Positions 19,300-27,838 are shown, counted from the stretch's first letter. The stretch is DNA of 64,000 nucleotides from JADGGV01 sp035715725 (GCA_035715725.1 DASTKT010000223.1:1-64000); one strand, 5' to 3'. Made by a program: numbers and translations. The notes: generated by a model not told the origin, from the sequence alone.

Positions 19300-20187
19300 A
19301 TGCGAGAGCAGAACCGGGCCATGCTGGATGCCGCCGTGGTCGCGGCGCGCGAATCGAACGCGCATGCCGTGCTCCTGGCCGCGGCGCTTCCGGAGGAGAC
19401 AGAATACCTCGAGCGGGCGCTGCGAGGCGAGCGGCGCGTGATCTCGGCGGCGATCGGGCCCGAGCGGGGCCCGGAGCGCGGCGACCTCGAGGTCGTGCGC
19501 CTGCCGGAGGTACGCCTGCGCCGCCGCGGGCGGGCGAAGGTGGCGTTGATGGAGGGGCTGGCCGCGGGCCTGTTCCAGCCGGGCGAGCGCGTGGTGGTGA
19601 TCTCCGGGAACGCGTCGGACCAGGGGTGTGCGCTGGATACCGTGGCGATGGTGGACCTCTCGGCGGAGGAGGGCGAGGAGGCGATCCTGGAGGGGGAGCC
19701 GGGAGCTCCGCTCTCGCTGCTGCGGGACGTGGCGGACCCGGCGGTGTTCGACGCGCTGCTCGGGCTGTGCATCCAGCTCGGCAAGGAGGGGAAGGAGGGG
19801 AAGCCGGTGGGGCTGATCGCGACGCTGGGCGACCACGAGGCCGTTCTGAAGAGCTCGCACCAGCTCGTGCTGAACCCGTTCGAGGGTCACGCGGAGGAGG
19901 AGTTGTCGATCCTCAGCGCGGCCGCGCGCCGGGCCGTCCGGGAGTTCTCGGGAATGGACGGCGCGTTCGTGCTGCGCAGCGACGGCGTGCTGGTGGCCGC
20001 GGGGCGCTACCTCCAGGTGGGCGCAGCGGAGGGGACGGTGCCGGCGGGGCTCGGCTCGCGCCACCGGGCGTGCGCGGGGATCACGCGGCGAACCCGCGCG
20101 ATCGCGTTCGCGTTGTCGGAGTCCACGGGAGACACGCGCGTCTTCGGCGGCGGGCGCATCCTGATGACGGTCGAGCGGACGGATTGA
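19300..20187 (+). CDS. Diadenylate cyclase, DacZ-type (c-di-AMP synthase), 295 aa
   Basis: The C-terminal DAC domain carries the two defining motifs D210-G211-A212 and R244-H245-R246 (GSRHRACAGITRRTRAIAFALSESTG), which bind ATP and metal for c-di-AMP synthesis. The N-terminal about 200 residues resemble the pyruvate-kinase-like alpha/beta domain of DacZ enzymes (LIATLGDHEAVLKSSHQLVLNPFEGH linker). No membrane segment exists, unlike CdaA. AGGAG at 19281-19285 is rather far from ATG 19300; an ATG at 19321 is an alternative. Confidence 0.85.
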   Translation: MREQNRAMLDAAVVAARESNAHAVLLAAALPEETEYLERALRGERRVISAAIGPERGPERGDLEVVRLPEVRLRRRGRAKVALMEGLAAGLFQPGERVVVISGNASDQGCALDTVAMVDLSAEEGEEAILEGEPGAPLSLLRDVADPAVFDALLGLCIQLGKEGKEGKPVGLIATLGDHEAVLKSSHQLVLNPFEGHAEEELSILSAAARRAVREFSGMDGAFVLRSDGVLVAAGRYLQVGAAEGTVPAGLGSRHRACAGITRRTRAIAFALSESTGDTRVFGGGRILMTVERTD

Positions 20188-20261
20188 GGCGGGCCCGGCC
20201 CGATTGACGGGCTCCCGGGGACGTGCCATTCTCCACGCCCGAACCCGAACCGGAGCAGCCA

Positions 20262-21104
20262 ATGCTGGTCTACCTCAATGGCGAGATCATCCCGCACGAG
20301 TCGGCCCGGATCCCCGTTGACGACCGTGGATTCCTCTTCGCGGACGGCGTCTACGAGGTCGCCCGCGTCTACGACGGCCGGCCGTTCAAGATGGACGCGC
20401 ACCTGGCGCGCATGGCGGAGGGGCTGCGCGCGACGCGGATCGAGCTGCCGGAGCTCGACCGGCTCTCCGCGGTCGCCGACGACCTGCTTGACCGCAACCA
20501 GCTCCGCGGCGGCGGGGCCACGGTCTACTTCCAGGTGACCCGCGGCGCGGCGCCGCGGAAGCACGCCTTCCCGGCGGGCGTGGCGCCGACCGTCTACGTC
20601 GCCGCCAAGTCGTTCCAGGACTACCCGGCGGAATACTTCACCGCCGGGGTCGGCGCCATCCGCGTCGCAGACACACGCTGGGCCCGCTGCGACATCAAGT
20701 CGGTCGCGCTCCTGCCGAACGTGCTCGCCAACCAGGCGGCGCACGAGGCGGGCGCCTTCGAGGCGCTCTTCGTCCGGGACGGCGTGCTCATCGAGGGCTC
20801 GCACTCGAACCTGATGGGCGTCGTCGACGGGACCGTGGTGACGTACCCGAAGTGCAACTACATCCTCGGTGGCATCACGCGCGACGTCGTCCTCGACCTC
20901 GCCCGCCGGCTCGGCATCCCGACGCGCGAGGGGCCGATCCTCGAGGACCGCCTGGCGGACGTGACCGAGCTGTTCCTCTCGGGGACCACCACCGAGGTCA
21001 TGCCCATCACCCGGCTCGACGGCCGCCCCGTCGCCGACGGGAAGGTCGGGCCCATCACGCGCCGGCTCCAGGCGGCGTACCGCGAGCTGACCCGGGGCGG
21101 CTAG
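20262..21104 (+). CDS. Class IV aminotransferase (D-amino-acid aminotransferase type), 280 aa
   Basis: PLP-dependent fold-type IV enzyme. Catalytic lysine is K146 in CDIKSVALLPNVLA. The N-terminus (MLVYLNGEIIPHESARIPVDDRGFLFADGVYE) and the TTEVMPI phosphate-binding region match D-alanine aminotransferase/branched-chain aminotransferase relatives. The DRGF and RCDIKS pattern favours the D-amino-acid (Dat) group, but activity on D-Ala is inference. Its stop codon shares a CTAG palindrome with the convergent gene. It may belong to one transcript with the c-di-AMP synthase upstream (74-base gap). Confidence 0.9.
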   Translation: MLVYLNGEIIPHESARIPVDDRGFLFADGVYEVARVYDGRPFKMDAHLARMAEGLRATRIELPELDRLSAVADDLLDRNQLRGGGATVYFQVTRGAAPRKHAFPAGVAPTVYVAAKSFQDYPAEYFTAGVGAIRVADTRWARCDIKSVALLPNVLANQAAHEAGAFEALFVRDGVLIEGSHSNLMGVVDGTVVTYPKCNYILGGITRDVVLDLARRLGIPTREGPILEDRLADVTELFLSGTTTEVMPITRLDGRPVADGKVGPITRRLQAAYRELTRGG

Positions 21105-22183
21105 CTCCGGTCCGCCTCCGGCTCGACGTACAGCCGGCGGACGAGCACGATCACGGCCGACAGGAACGGCACCGCCAGCAGCAGCCCGAGGAAGCCGAAG
21201 AGGATCGCCATCAGCGCCTGGAAGAGGATCATGAGTGCGGGCGGAAGCTCCACCGCCCGCTTCATGATCAGCGGCGCGATGAGCGACGACTCCGCGTGCT
21301 GGATCCCGATGTAGAGCACGACCACCCAGAGCGCCTTGCTCAGCGAGACCGTCAGCGCAAGCAGGATCGCCGGCACGGCGCTCAGGATCGGGCCGTAGAT
21401 CGGGATGAACTCCAGGATCCCCGCGATCAGCCCGAGGGCGTAGGGCGCCGGCACACCGAGCAGCCATACGCCGATCCCGGTCATCACCCCGATCAGCGCC
21501 ATCCCGATCACCGCCCCCACCATCCAGTGCCGGAGCGTCTCCCCCGCCTCCTCCAGCGCGCCGCGCAGGCGACGCCGCGAGCTGCGCGGCACGAGGCGCA
21601 CCAGCCCCTCGACGTACGTGGACGGCTCCACCGCCAGATAGATCCCCGCGAAGAGCAGCGTCACCAACCCGATGAACACGCCCGCCACCGTGTTCACCAA
21701 CGGAAGCGCGCCGCTCACCAGCGACACCAGCTCGCTGCTGAGCCGATGCCGGAGTTCCGACGCGAGCTGGTCGTTCCCCGGCCCGAGCGTTCCCGAGAGC
21801 CGGCTCCACCACGCCCGCAGCGTGGCGTTGATCCGGACCACCGCGTCCGGCAGCTCGCGCTGGATGAAGCCGAGCTGTCCCGCCAGCGTCGGCAGGCTGA
21901 GGAACACGAGAAGACCCAGCACCGCCAGCACCATCACCAGCACGAGCACCGCCGCGACCGGACGCGGCACCCCGCGCCGCTCCAGCGGCTCGACGAACGT
22001 CGACAGGAACAGCGCGACCAGCGCCGCCAGGAACGCCAGGAAGAAGACGTCGCGCCCGAGCCAGAACGCGTGCGCCAGCCCCCAGAGCACGATCGTCAGC
22101 AGCACCGCGCGCGCGACGAACCCGATCGTGATCGGCCCGCCCCGAGCCACGTCCGCGGCCTGAGCCGCCCGCTCGTCTTCCAT
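21101..22183 (-). CDS. AI-2E family transporter (PF01594-type permease), 360 aa
   Basis: Eight or so hydrophobic helices. Early pair (ARAVLLTIVLWGLAHAFWLGRDVFFLAFLAALVALFLSTF), then a central amphipathic part (about 110-150), then four more to the end, with the conserved FIPIYGPILSAVPAILLAL loop. Members export or import unknown substrates; the AI-2 role holds only for TqsA-like members. AGGAG precedes ATG 22183. The 3' end overlaps the aminotransferase stop by 4 bases. Confidence 0.9.
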   Translation of the reverse strand: MEDERAAQAADVARGGPITIGFVARAVLLTIVLWGLAHAFWLGRDVFFLAFLAALVALFLSTFVEPLERRGVPRPVAAVLVLVMVLAVLGLLVFLSLPTLAGQLGFIQRELPDAVVRINATLRAWWSRLSGTLGPGNDQLASELRHRLSSELVSLVSGALPLVNTVAGVFIGLVTLLFAGIYLAVEPSTYVEGLVRLVPRSSRRRLRGALEEAGETLRHWMVGAVIGMALIGVMTGIGVWLLGVPAPYALGLIAGILEFIPIYGPILSAVPAILLALTVSLSKALWVVVLYIGIQHAESSLIAPLIMKRAVELPPALMILFQALMAILFGFLGLLLAVPFLSAVIVLVRRLYVEPEADRS

Positions 22184-22408
22184 CCCGCTCCTCTCCTGGA
22201 CCTGTCGCAGCGGACGCCGCCGGGCCGTCAGGCCCCGGTGCCCGCCCTGCCATGGCGCGCACCCCGAATGAACCGCATCTTGGGTACCGTGCCGCGACGA
22301 TGAGCCCGGGCGGGTCCGAAGATTTCCCGAAACCATCCCCGGGGCGAGGGGTACGAGGAGAGCGCGAGTGGGACGCGCGGGGAGCAACGCTAGAGAAAGG
22401 CGGAAGCG
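22184..22408. promoter_or_regulatory. Divergent promoter region of ssb and AI-2E permease
   Basis: 225-base interval between divergent starts. It presumably contains promoters for both genes. I see no palindrome or riboswitch. The last 30 bases hold a moderately good Shine-Dalgarno (AAAGGCGG) for ssb. Confidence 0.4.
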
Positions 22409-22855
22409 ATGAGTCGCTCGCTCAACAAGGTGATGCTGATCGGGAACGTCGGCAACGAGCCGGAGGTGCGGAGCACGCCGGGCGGGAACAAGGTGGCGAA
22501 GCTGTCGTTGGCGACGAACCGGACGTTCAGCGACCGGAACGGGCAGCAGCAGGAGAAGACGGAGTGGCACCGGCTGACGTTCTGGGCGAAGCTGGCGGAC
22601 CTGGTGGAGCAGTACATCCACAAAGGGGACCGGCTGTACGTCGAAGGGCGGCTGGAGTACTCGCAGACCGAGGACGACAAGGGGAACGTCCGTTACTGGA
22701 CGGACATCGTGGTGCAGGACATGGTGATGCTGGGGGGTGACCGGAGCGGCGGCGGGTCGTTCGACCAGTCGGCGGCGGCGCCGGCCCGGCGCGCCTCGCG
22801 ACCGGCTGCGGCGCCGGCACCGTACGAGGAGGAGGACGACGACCTTCCGTTCTGA
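22409..22855 (+). CDS. ssb: Single-stranded DNA-binding protein, 148 aa
   Basis: OB-fold SSB that coats ssDNA. The N-terminal domain shows the family pattern: SLNKVMLIGNVGNEPEVRSTPGGNKVAKLSLATNR, then GDRLYVEGRLEYSQ. The linker is Gly/Ser/Ala-rich (about 112-138). The acidic partner-binding tip ends EEEDDDLPF, the canonical DDDxPF tail. Length is usual. It is followed at once by a 17-bp terminator hairpin, so ssb is probably monocistronic. Confidence 0.97.
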   Translation: MSRSLNKVMLIGNVGNEPEVRSTPGGNKVAKLSLATNRTFSDRNGQQQEKTEWHRLTFWAKLADLVEQYIHKGDRLYVEGRLEYSQTEDDKGNVRYWTDIVVQDMVMLGGDRSGGGSFDQSAAAPARRASRPAAAPAPYEEEDDDLPF

Positions 22856-22873
22856 GCGGGAGGTCGCGAAACC

Positions 22874-22912
22874 GACGAGGCGGCGTGAGCGCGGAGCTCA
22901 CGCCGCCTCGTC
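22874..22912 (+). terminator. Terminator hairpin after ssb
   Basis: Perfect 17-bp inverted repeat (22874-22890 with 22896-22912) with a 5-base loop. Only a weak T-run (TTGCTT) follows. It lies between convergent genes and may serve both. Confidence 0.75.
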
Positions 22913-22963
22913 TTGCTTCGTGCGCCGGGCGGCGCCGCGATGGCGGCGGTCGGCGCCGAGCGC

Positions 22964-23470
22964 TCAGCGTGCCGCGGCTCGCCGGGCGCGGTCGGCGAGG
23001 CCCTCGCTGACGGCGCGGGCAAGGGCGCCGAGGAGCTGACCCCGGAGCTCGCGGAGGAGGCCGGGGGACTCCTCCGCGTCGCCGGGAGCGTCGACGCGGC
23101 GGCCGCGCGCGTGGCGCGGTGCCCGGCGTGAGCGGGACGCCTCGAGCTCGCCCGCCCGGCGCGGCCGGCGACCGGCGCGCCTCGGCGGCGGCTCCTCGCC
23201 CGCGCGCGCGGCCAGCAGGCCGAGGATGAACCCGGCTCCGGCGGCGAGCGCGAGCGCCTGCCACGGCTGCTCCCGGATCCGGTCGCGCACCGGCCGGAGC
23301 ACGTCGACCCGCTCCTTCAACTGCTCCTTCTTGCGCTCGACACGGTCCTCGATCGCCTCGAGGCGCGCCGAGAGGCGGCCGCGCGTCTCCTCGATGGCGT
23401 GCCGGGCATCGGCGATCGATTCCGCATCCGCCTCCGCGGCGCCCTGCCGGTCGATGTCGTCCTCAGCCAT
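22964..23470 (-). CDS. YqjD/ElaB-like membrane-anchored stress protein candidate, 168 aa
   Basis: An N-terminal coiled-coil part (about 18-60: ESIADARHAIEETRGRLSARLEAIEDR) and a single hydrophobic helix (PWQALALAAGAGFILGLLAAR, about 70-90) resemble the DUF3618/DUF883 (YqjD/ElaB) type, inner-membrane proteins that bind ribosomes. The rest is very basic and arginine-rich. A strong GGAGGAG precedes ATG 23470. The assignment is by architecture, not by clear identity. Confidence 0.65.
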   Translation of the reverse strand: MAEDDIDRQGAAEADAESIADARHAIEETRGRLSARLEAIEDRVERKKEQLKERVDVLRPVRDRIREQPWQALALAAGAGFILGLLAARAGEEPPPRRAGRRPRRAGELEASRSRRAPRHARGRRVDAPGDAEESPGLLRELRGQLLGALARAVSEGLADRARRAAAR

Positions 23471-23520
23471 GCGACTCCTCCACGACAATGCAAAGCGACT
23501 GCTGTGGGGGCCGGTCCGAG

Positions 23521-23778
23521 CTACGGCAGCGCACGGCGCCGCTTCGCCGCCTCGCGCTCCGGCGGGAGCGGCAGCGGCGCGGCGAGCTCCAGCTCCTCGG
23601 GAGCGAAGACGCGGACCAGCGATTCTCCATCCAGCGTGACGCCATAGACGTTCGGCGCGTACTCGCTGGACTCCACCACCGTGCCTGTGAGGCCCAGCAG
23701 CGCCGGGTCCGTGGGAAAGGGCCCGCGCCGCACCCGGACGCGTGCGCTGATCGGTATGAGCGGGATCGGAACCGTCAT
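23521..23778 (-). CDS. Small SH3/KOW-like beta protein, 85 aa
   Basis: The sequence MTVPIPLIPISARVRVRRGPF followed by GLTGTVVESSEYAPNVYGVTLDG and RVFAPEELELAA resembles a KOW/SH3-type barrel, of the kind found in small nucleic-acid- or protein-binding modules. There is no signal peptide. GAAGG lies 7 bases before ATG 23778. The next gene upstream diverges at 23908. The comparison is structural only; function unknown. Confidence 0.55.
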   Translation of the reverse strand: MTVPIPLIPISARVRVRRGPFPTDPALLGLTGTVVESSEYAPNVYGVTLDGESLVRVFAPEELELAAPLPLPPEREAAKRRRALP

Positions 23779-23907
23779 CGTCGCCTTCAAGGAACAGGAT
23801 CCATGGACCGGGGGAGGATGCGCGCCCGGGTCCGGGCGCGCAATCCCTTGCCGGGTCCGGATGCTCCCGTATATTGCCGGCGGCCCAACGGAACCTGGAG
23901 GAGGGGG

Positions 23908-24150
23908 ATGGACGCCAACGACACGTCGAAGCCGAGCATGATCGCGATCGGCAGCGGCCTCATCATCGGAGTGCTCTGGCTCGCCATGGCGGGCTATGTG
24001 CTCTACAGCGCATTCACCGGCCTCGCCCGCGGGCGGCCGGACTGGTGGCTGGCCTGGCTGCTGGTGGGGCTGCTCCTCGGCGCGGCCGGCGCATCCGCCA
24101 TCATCGCCACCTTCTACCACCAGTTCCGCGTCAAGGCGCAGCATCACTGA
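23908..24150 (+). CDS. Small two-helix membrane protein, 80 aa
   Basis: Two hydrophobic segments (IAIGSGLIIGVLWLAMAGYVLY, broken here as residues 12-33, and WWLAWLLVGLLLGAAGASAIIATF, about 46-69) flank a short polar loop. The ribosome-binding site is GGAGGAGGGGG just before ATG 23908. Likely an inner-membrane protein. No recognised domain. A hairpin follows the stop. Confidence 0.65.
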   Translation: MDANDTSKPSMIAIGSGLIIGVLWLAMAGYVLYSAFTGLARGRPDWWLAWLLVGLLLGAAGASAIIATFYHQFRVKAQHH

Positions 24151-24174
24151 GCACCCCGGACGACCGTGAAGCGA

Positions 24175-24209
24175 AAGGCGGCGGGACCCCGCACGGGCCC
24201 CGCCGCCTT
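24175..24209. terminator. Bidirectional hairpin
   Basis: An 11-bp perfect stem (24175-24185 with 24199-24209) between the small membrane protein gene and a convergent gene at 24236. Extra GC pairs (ACCCC/GGG) extend its top. Confidence 0.6.
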
Positions 24210-24235
24210 CCTCGTTTCACGCCGCGCAAGGCGCG

Positions 24236-24550
24236 CTACAGCCGCTCTCGCCACAGCCCCGACAGCTCGGCCTCGAACCGCTCCGGCGACTCCGCGTACG
24301 CTGCCGACCACTCCTCGTAGGTCGGCAGCTCCATCCGTGCCGTCAGCGCTTCGGTGACCCGCTCCACCAGCGTCCGGTAGGACAGCTCGACGCCCACCGG
24401 AGAGTCATCCCCGGCACCACTCGCGCCCTCGTGAGCCACGCGGTAGATCTCGTCCGGGGTCAGCTGCAGGAACCGCTCGGCTACCCGCGCCGAGCACCAG
24501 TCGAGGTACTTCGCCCGAAGGATCCGGCCGTCATCCGGCTCGTCCGCCAT
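24236..24550 (-). CDS. Hypothetical protein, 104 aa
   Basis: Soluble helical protein with no signal peptide: MADEPDDGRILRAKYLDWCSARVAERFLQLTPDEIYRVAHE, then YRTLVERVTEALTARMELPTYEEWSAAYAES. The ARVAERFLQLTPDEIYRVAHE pattern suggests a helical bundle. No known family is recognised. Similar small charged proteins of this type recur in the region (compare 44180-44470, not related in sequence). Confidence 0.65.
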   Translation of the reverse strand: MADEPDDGRILRAKYLDWCSARVAERFLQLTPDEIYRVAHEGASGAGDDSPVGVELSYRTLVERVTEALTARMELPTYEEWSAAYAESPERFEAELSGLWRERL

Positions 24551-24714
24551 CGCTCCGTCGGTCGGAAATGAGAGGAGGGGCTCGAGGTCGTCACGTATCG
24601 GTAGCCCACTCGGTCGAGTTCACTCCGCGCCCCAGCCTCGGAGCACCCGGACCCGCAGCGCTGCGACCCCGGGACAGTGTTCACCGTACGACCCCGAGCC
24701 TCACGAAGTCAACC

Positions 24715-24903
24715 TCACGGGCGAACGCCGACCTCCGAGCCCACGCCTCGCGCGGTCAGATGGTCGAAGATCGCACGACGCGTGAGAGCGTAGAGGAGCA
24801 TCCGGCTCAGCAGCTCGGGGTCCCGCCGCTGCACCTCCTCGATTTCCTCGGCCGCCGCCCGCGGCAGCTCCACCCGCAGATCGACGGCACACGTCTCCCA
24901 CAT
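24715..24903 (-). CDS. Small hypothetical protein, 62 aa
   Basis: The reading MWETCAVDLRVELPRAAAEEIEEVQRRDPELLSRMLLYALTRR (shown with positions 1-43) looks like a compact helical domain. The start at 24903 has GAGG 7 bases upstream, whereas the longer frame to 25398 has no support. It is not recognised. Confidence is limited by its short length. Confidence 0.45.
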   Translation of the reverse strand: MWETCAVDLRVELPRAAAEEIEEVQRRDPELLSRMLLYALTRRAIFDHLTARGVGSEVGVRP

Positions 24904-25398
24904 GGCATGGCCTCGCATCATCGTCCGGAAAATATGAATTATCGCGCCGGTCCCCGGCGCCCCGTGAGTTCGTCGTTCCGCATGGTAGTTGTCCTGACCG
25001 GCGGCGGGAAGATAGGGCACGGCTCGGCGAGGCGTCAAGGGACTTCCGTAAGCGCATGCAACGGCGCTTCTTAGGGCTAAGTTGTTGTGTTGCAATGAAT
25101 TACATCGACCGATGTCACGAAATCGGATGAAGTGGGCGTCGCGGCGAGGCGGGGGATCGCGGCGGAGCTGGGCGGGCAACCCGAAGTGGCAGAGTGGGTT
25201 TCGCTGGCGGTTTCGGCCGGCGTTCGGCGTGGCTCTCCGCGCCTGCAAACATTCGTTTTTAGGAGGGGCGACGGACGTCGCCGGACGCGCTTGACCGGCG
25301 GGGGGTGGGGTGCTAGCGTGGGGCCAATCGGAGCGGTGCGGCGGCCGTGGGCGCGCGCCCGAATCCGCGCCGCGCCTGGGTCGCCCGAGAGCCCGCAC
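24904..25398. promoter_or_regulatory. 495-base gene-free interval with an operator-like palindrome
   Basis: Divergent intergenic region, locally AT-richer than the window (25070-25130). It holds a 6-2-6 inverted repeat ACATCG-AC-CGATGT at 25102-25115 beside an AT-rich run (TTGTTGTGTTGCAATGAATT). The repeat could be an operator for the gene at 25399. No gene, tRNA or riboswitch is recognised here. Confidence 0.4.
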
Positions 25399-26133
25399 AT
25401 GGCTTCACCTCACAGAGAGAATCCGGTGCCGCCGCGTACGCCAGCGCCAGCGGAGATCCCGCGGGAGCGACGGCGCTCGTTCACGCTGCTCGAGCGCGAG
25501 GGCGAGCGCTGGACGGCGCTGCTGGCCACGTATCCGGCGGCGGAGGGCGGGTGGCGAGGCTACTTCGCGTTTCAGCGGTCGGGGGGTGAGGAGGCGGCGG
25601 CGGAGGCGGAGGTTCGGACGGCGGTGCTGTTCGTGGAGCGGACCGAAGGGGAGGTGGACGCGCGCGCACAGGGTCTCGGCCGTCCCCTGCTGCTGGCGCT
25701 GCTGGAATCGGCGTTGCATGCGCAGGAGCGGCGGCGGGGCCCGTCGCCGGACCTGCGGCGCTGGTTTCGTGACCTGCTGGTCCGCCACGAGGTGGGTGTG
25801 TTCCCGACGACGCCGGCGGGAGCGACGGAGGACCTGTCGCTGGTTCGGCTGCGGTCGCTGTACCAGTCGTACCGCGTGGACCAGGTCGTGCACCTGATCG
25901 CGCTGCTGCCGCAGGACGACTTCCGCGTGCTGGTGGAGCGGCTGCTGGACGGGCGGACGATCGACTTCCGGGCGCGAGACCGGTTCCAGCTCGCGATGGA
26001 GGTGGTGCAGGAGCTGGAGCGGCGCCTTCCGCTGCCGCCGTTCGAGGCGTGGGTGGAAGACTACCTCATGCATCCGCAGGTCTACGAGCTGTATTCCCAT
26101 CTGCTGCATCGGGGCGAAGGCGAGCTGCCGTGA
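25399..26133 (+). CDS. Conserved hypothetical protein, 244 aa
   Basis: Unrecognised soluble protein. The first half is a beta-rich domain (FTLLEREGERWTALLATYPAAEGGWRGYFAFQR), the second a helical part (LYQSYRVDQVVHLIALLPQDDFRVLVERLLDGR; LAMEVVQELERRLPLPPFEAWVEDYLMHPQ). No signal peptide. I place the start at the ATG preceded by CCCGCAC because it begins the well-conserved-looking part. It leads into the antiporter gene 100 bases downstream and is probably separate. Confidence 0.6.
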   Translation: MASPHRENPVPPRTPAPAEIPRERRRSFTLLEREGERWTALLATYPAAEGGWRGYFAFQRSGGEEAAAEAEVRTAVLFVERTEGEVDARAQGLGRPLLLALLESALHAQERRRGPSPDLRRWFRDLLVRHEVGVFPTTPAGATEDLSLVRLRSLYQSYRVDQVVHLIALLPQDDFRVLVERLLDGRTIDFRARDRFQLAMEVVQELERRLPLPPFEAWVEDYLMHPQVYELYSHLLHRGEGELP

Positions 26134-26233
26134 CCGGCCGGGCCGGCGCGAGGTCGAAGCTGGCCGCCCCGGCCCGGGGCGCGGTGTCCGGGACGATTGA
26201 CAGCGTCGCCGCCCGCTCGTAGCCTCCGGCCCC

Positions 26234-27289
26234 ATGCGCTTCCTCTACCCCCTTCTGCTGTGCATCCCGCTCGCGCTGGTCCTCGACTGGGGGCTGGAGG
26301 CGTCGGCGACGTGGGTGTTCCTGACCTCGGCGCTGGCGATCGTCCCGCTCTCGGCGTTGATGGGCAAGGCGACGGAGGAGCTGGCGGCCCACACCGGGCC
26401 GACGGTCGGGGGTCTGCTGAACGCCAGCCTCGGCAACGCGGCGGAGCTGATCATCACGATCCTGGCGCTGCGGGCGGGGCTGGTCGACCTCGTGAAGGCA
26501 TCGATCACGGGCTCGATCATCGGCAACCTGCTGCTGGTGCTGGGGGCGGCGCTGCTCGCGGGGGGTGCGCGCTTTCCAGTGCAGCGCTTCAATCGCCAGG
26601 CGACGGGGGTGAGCTCGGCGATGATGGCGCTCTCCGTGGCGGCGCTGGTGCTACCGGCGATCTTCGTGCAGCTCCATCCGGCCGAGGCGATGGCGAGGCG
26701 GGTGGCGCTGTCGGAGGCGGTGGCGGCGGTCCTGATCGTCGTCTACCTGGCGAGCCTGTACTTCACGCTGCGGACGCACGTCGACTACGTGGCCGGGGCG
26801 GAGTCGGAGGCGGCGCGGGAGGACGCGCCGCACTGGTCCGTTCGGCGCTCGTTGCTGCTGCTTTTGCTGGCGACGGCGGGCGTGGCGCTGATGAGCGAGC
26901 TGCTCGTGGGAGCGACGGAGGCGGCGGCGCACGGCCTCGGGCTGAGCCAGCTCTTCGTGGGGATCATCATCGTGCCGCTGATCGGGAACGCAGCGGAGCA
27001 CGCGTCGGCGATCTGGATGGCCGCGAAGAACAAGGTGGACCTCGCGCTCGGCATCGCCGTCGGCTCCAGCACGCAGGTGGCGCTCTTCGTAGCGCCGGTG
27101 CTCGTGTTCATCGCGCTGCTGATGGGCCGCCCGATGGACTTCGTGTTCACCCCGCTGGAGGTGCTGGCGGTCGCCGCCGCCACCGGCGTCGTGACGATCA
27201 TCGCGCAGGACGGCGAATCGAACTGGCTCGAGGGCGTTCAGTTGCTGGCGCTGTACATGATCCTGGGCGCGACGTTCTACTTCTACTAG
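26234..27289 (+). CDS. cax: Calcium/proton antiporter, CaCA family, 351 aa
   Basis: Eleven-helix cation exchanger that moves Ca2+ out against H+. Both alpha-repeats are clear: TVGGLLNASLGNAAELIITI (about 56-75) and the second GNAAEHASAIWMAAKNKVDLALGIAVGSSTQVALFVAPVLV (about 254-294), each with the GNAAE motif carrying the conserved acidic ion-binding Glu. The length fits bacterial ChaA/CAX proteins. The gene is followed by an unusual repeat tract. Confidence 0.95.
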   Translation: MRFLYPLLLCIPLALVLDWGLEASATWVFLTSALAIVPLSALMGKATEELAAHTGPTVGGLLNASLGNAAELIITILALRAGLVDLVKASITGSIIGNLLLVLGAALLAGGARFPVQRFNRQATGVSSAMMALSVAALVLPAIFVQLHPAEAMARRVALSEAVAAVLIVVYLASLYFTLRTHVDYVAGAESEAAREDAPHWSVRRSLLLLLLATAGVALMSELLVGATEAAAHGLGLSQLFVGIIIVPLIGNAAEHASAIWMAAKNKVDLALGIAVGSSTQVALFVAPVLVFIALLMGRPMDFVFTPLEVLAVAAATGVVTIIAQDGESNWLEGVQLLALYMILGATFYFY

Positions 27290-27838
27290 GCGGCGCGGAG
27301 CGCCGCGCACGCCCGCGTCGCGGGCTGTCGCTCGCCTGCGGCTCGCGCACGCTTCGCTGTCGCCGCGCCTGCGGCGCGCCGCACGCTTCGCTGCGCTCGC
27401 TGTCGCTCGCCTGCGGCGAGCGCACGCCGTCAGCGCGGCTGTAGCGGCGCTGCGCGCCGCGGGGTGCGGGGCCGGCGGCGCGGCGCCCTCACGCGCCACT
27501 GCGGGGCGACCTCACACAGCCGAGCGGTGCCGCCGCCGTTCATGCTCCGACATTCTTGCCCGTACCCTTACCCGTACCCGATCCGTTCTCCCGCCGTCCG
27601 CGTCGGCCACCACGCTCCCGCCCGAACATCCATCCGCCCGCCCCGCCGGGGTCGTGGCCGTTCCCGCGGCCGAAGGCCGCTACAACTCGCAACGCGAGCG
27701 TGCGTGGCGCCTCCGGCGCCACGACAGCGAGCGCAGCGAAGCGTGCGCGCGCCGCAGGCGAGCGACAGTGAAACGTGCGCGGCCCAACGGGCCGCGCCAG
27801 CGAGCAACGCGAGCGTGCGGCGGCGCCTTCGGCGCCGC
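27290..27838. repeat. Mosaic of inverted and direct repeats, hairpin-rich
   Basis: 549 bases without a gene. A 25-base sequence at 27381-27405 recurs as its exact reverse complement at 27722-27746. An 18-base unit (CTGTCGCTCGCCTGCGGC) occurs at 27325-27342 and 27400-27417 and inverted at 27751-27768. Small GNA-loop hairpins with 3-base loops dot it: 27666-27680 (6 bp), about 27706-27722 (8 bp) and 27819-27839 (9 bp, GGCGGCGCC-TTC-GGCGCCGCC). This resembles REP/BIME-type intergenic repeat arrays. The last hairpin may end the transcript of the minus-strand gene ending at 27839. Confidence 0.85.

Noticed and set aside
16423..20187. Very long open frame on the plus strand, opposite the M16 peptidase
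   Set aside because: It is antisense to a well-conserved gene; low stop frequency in a 70% G+C genome explains it. No domain is visible.
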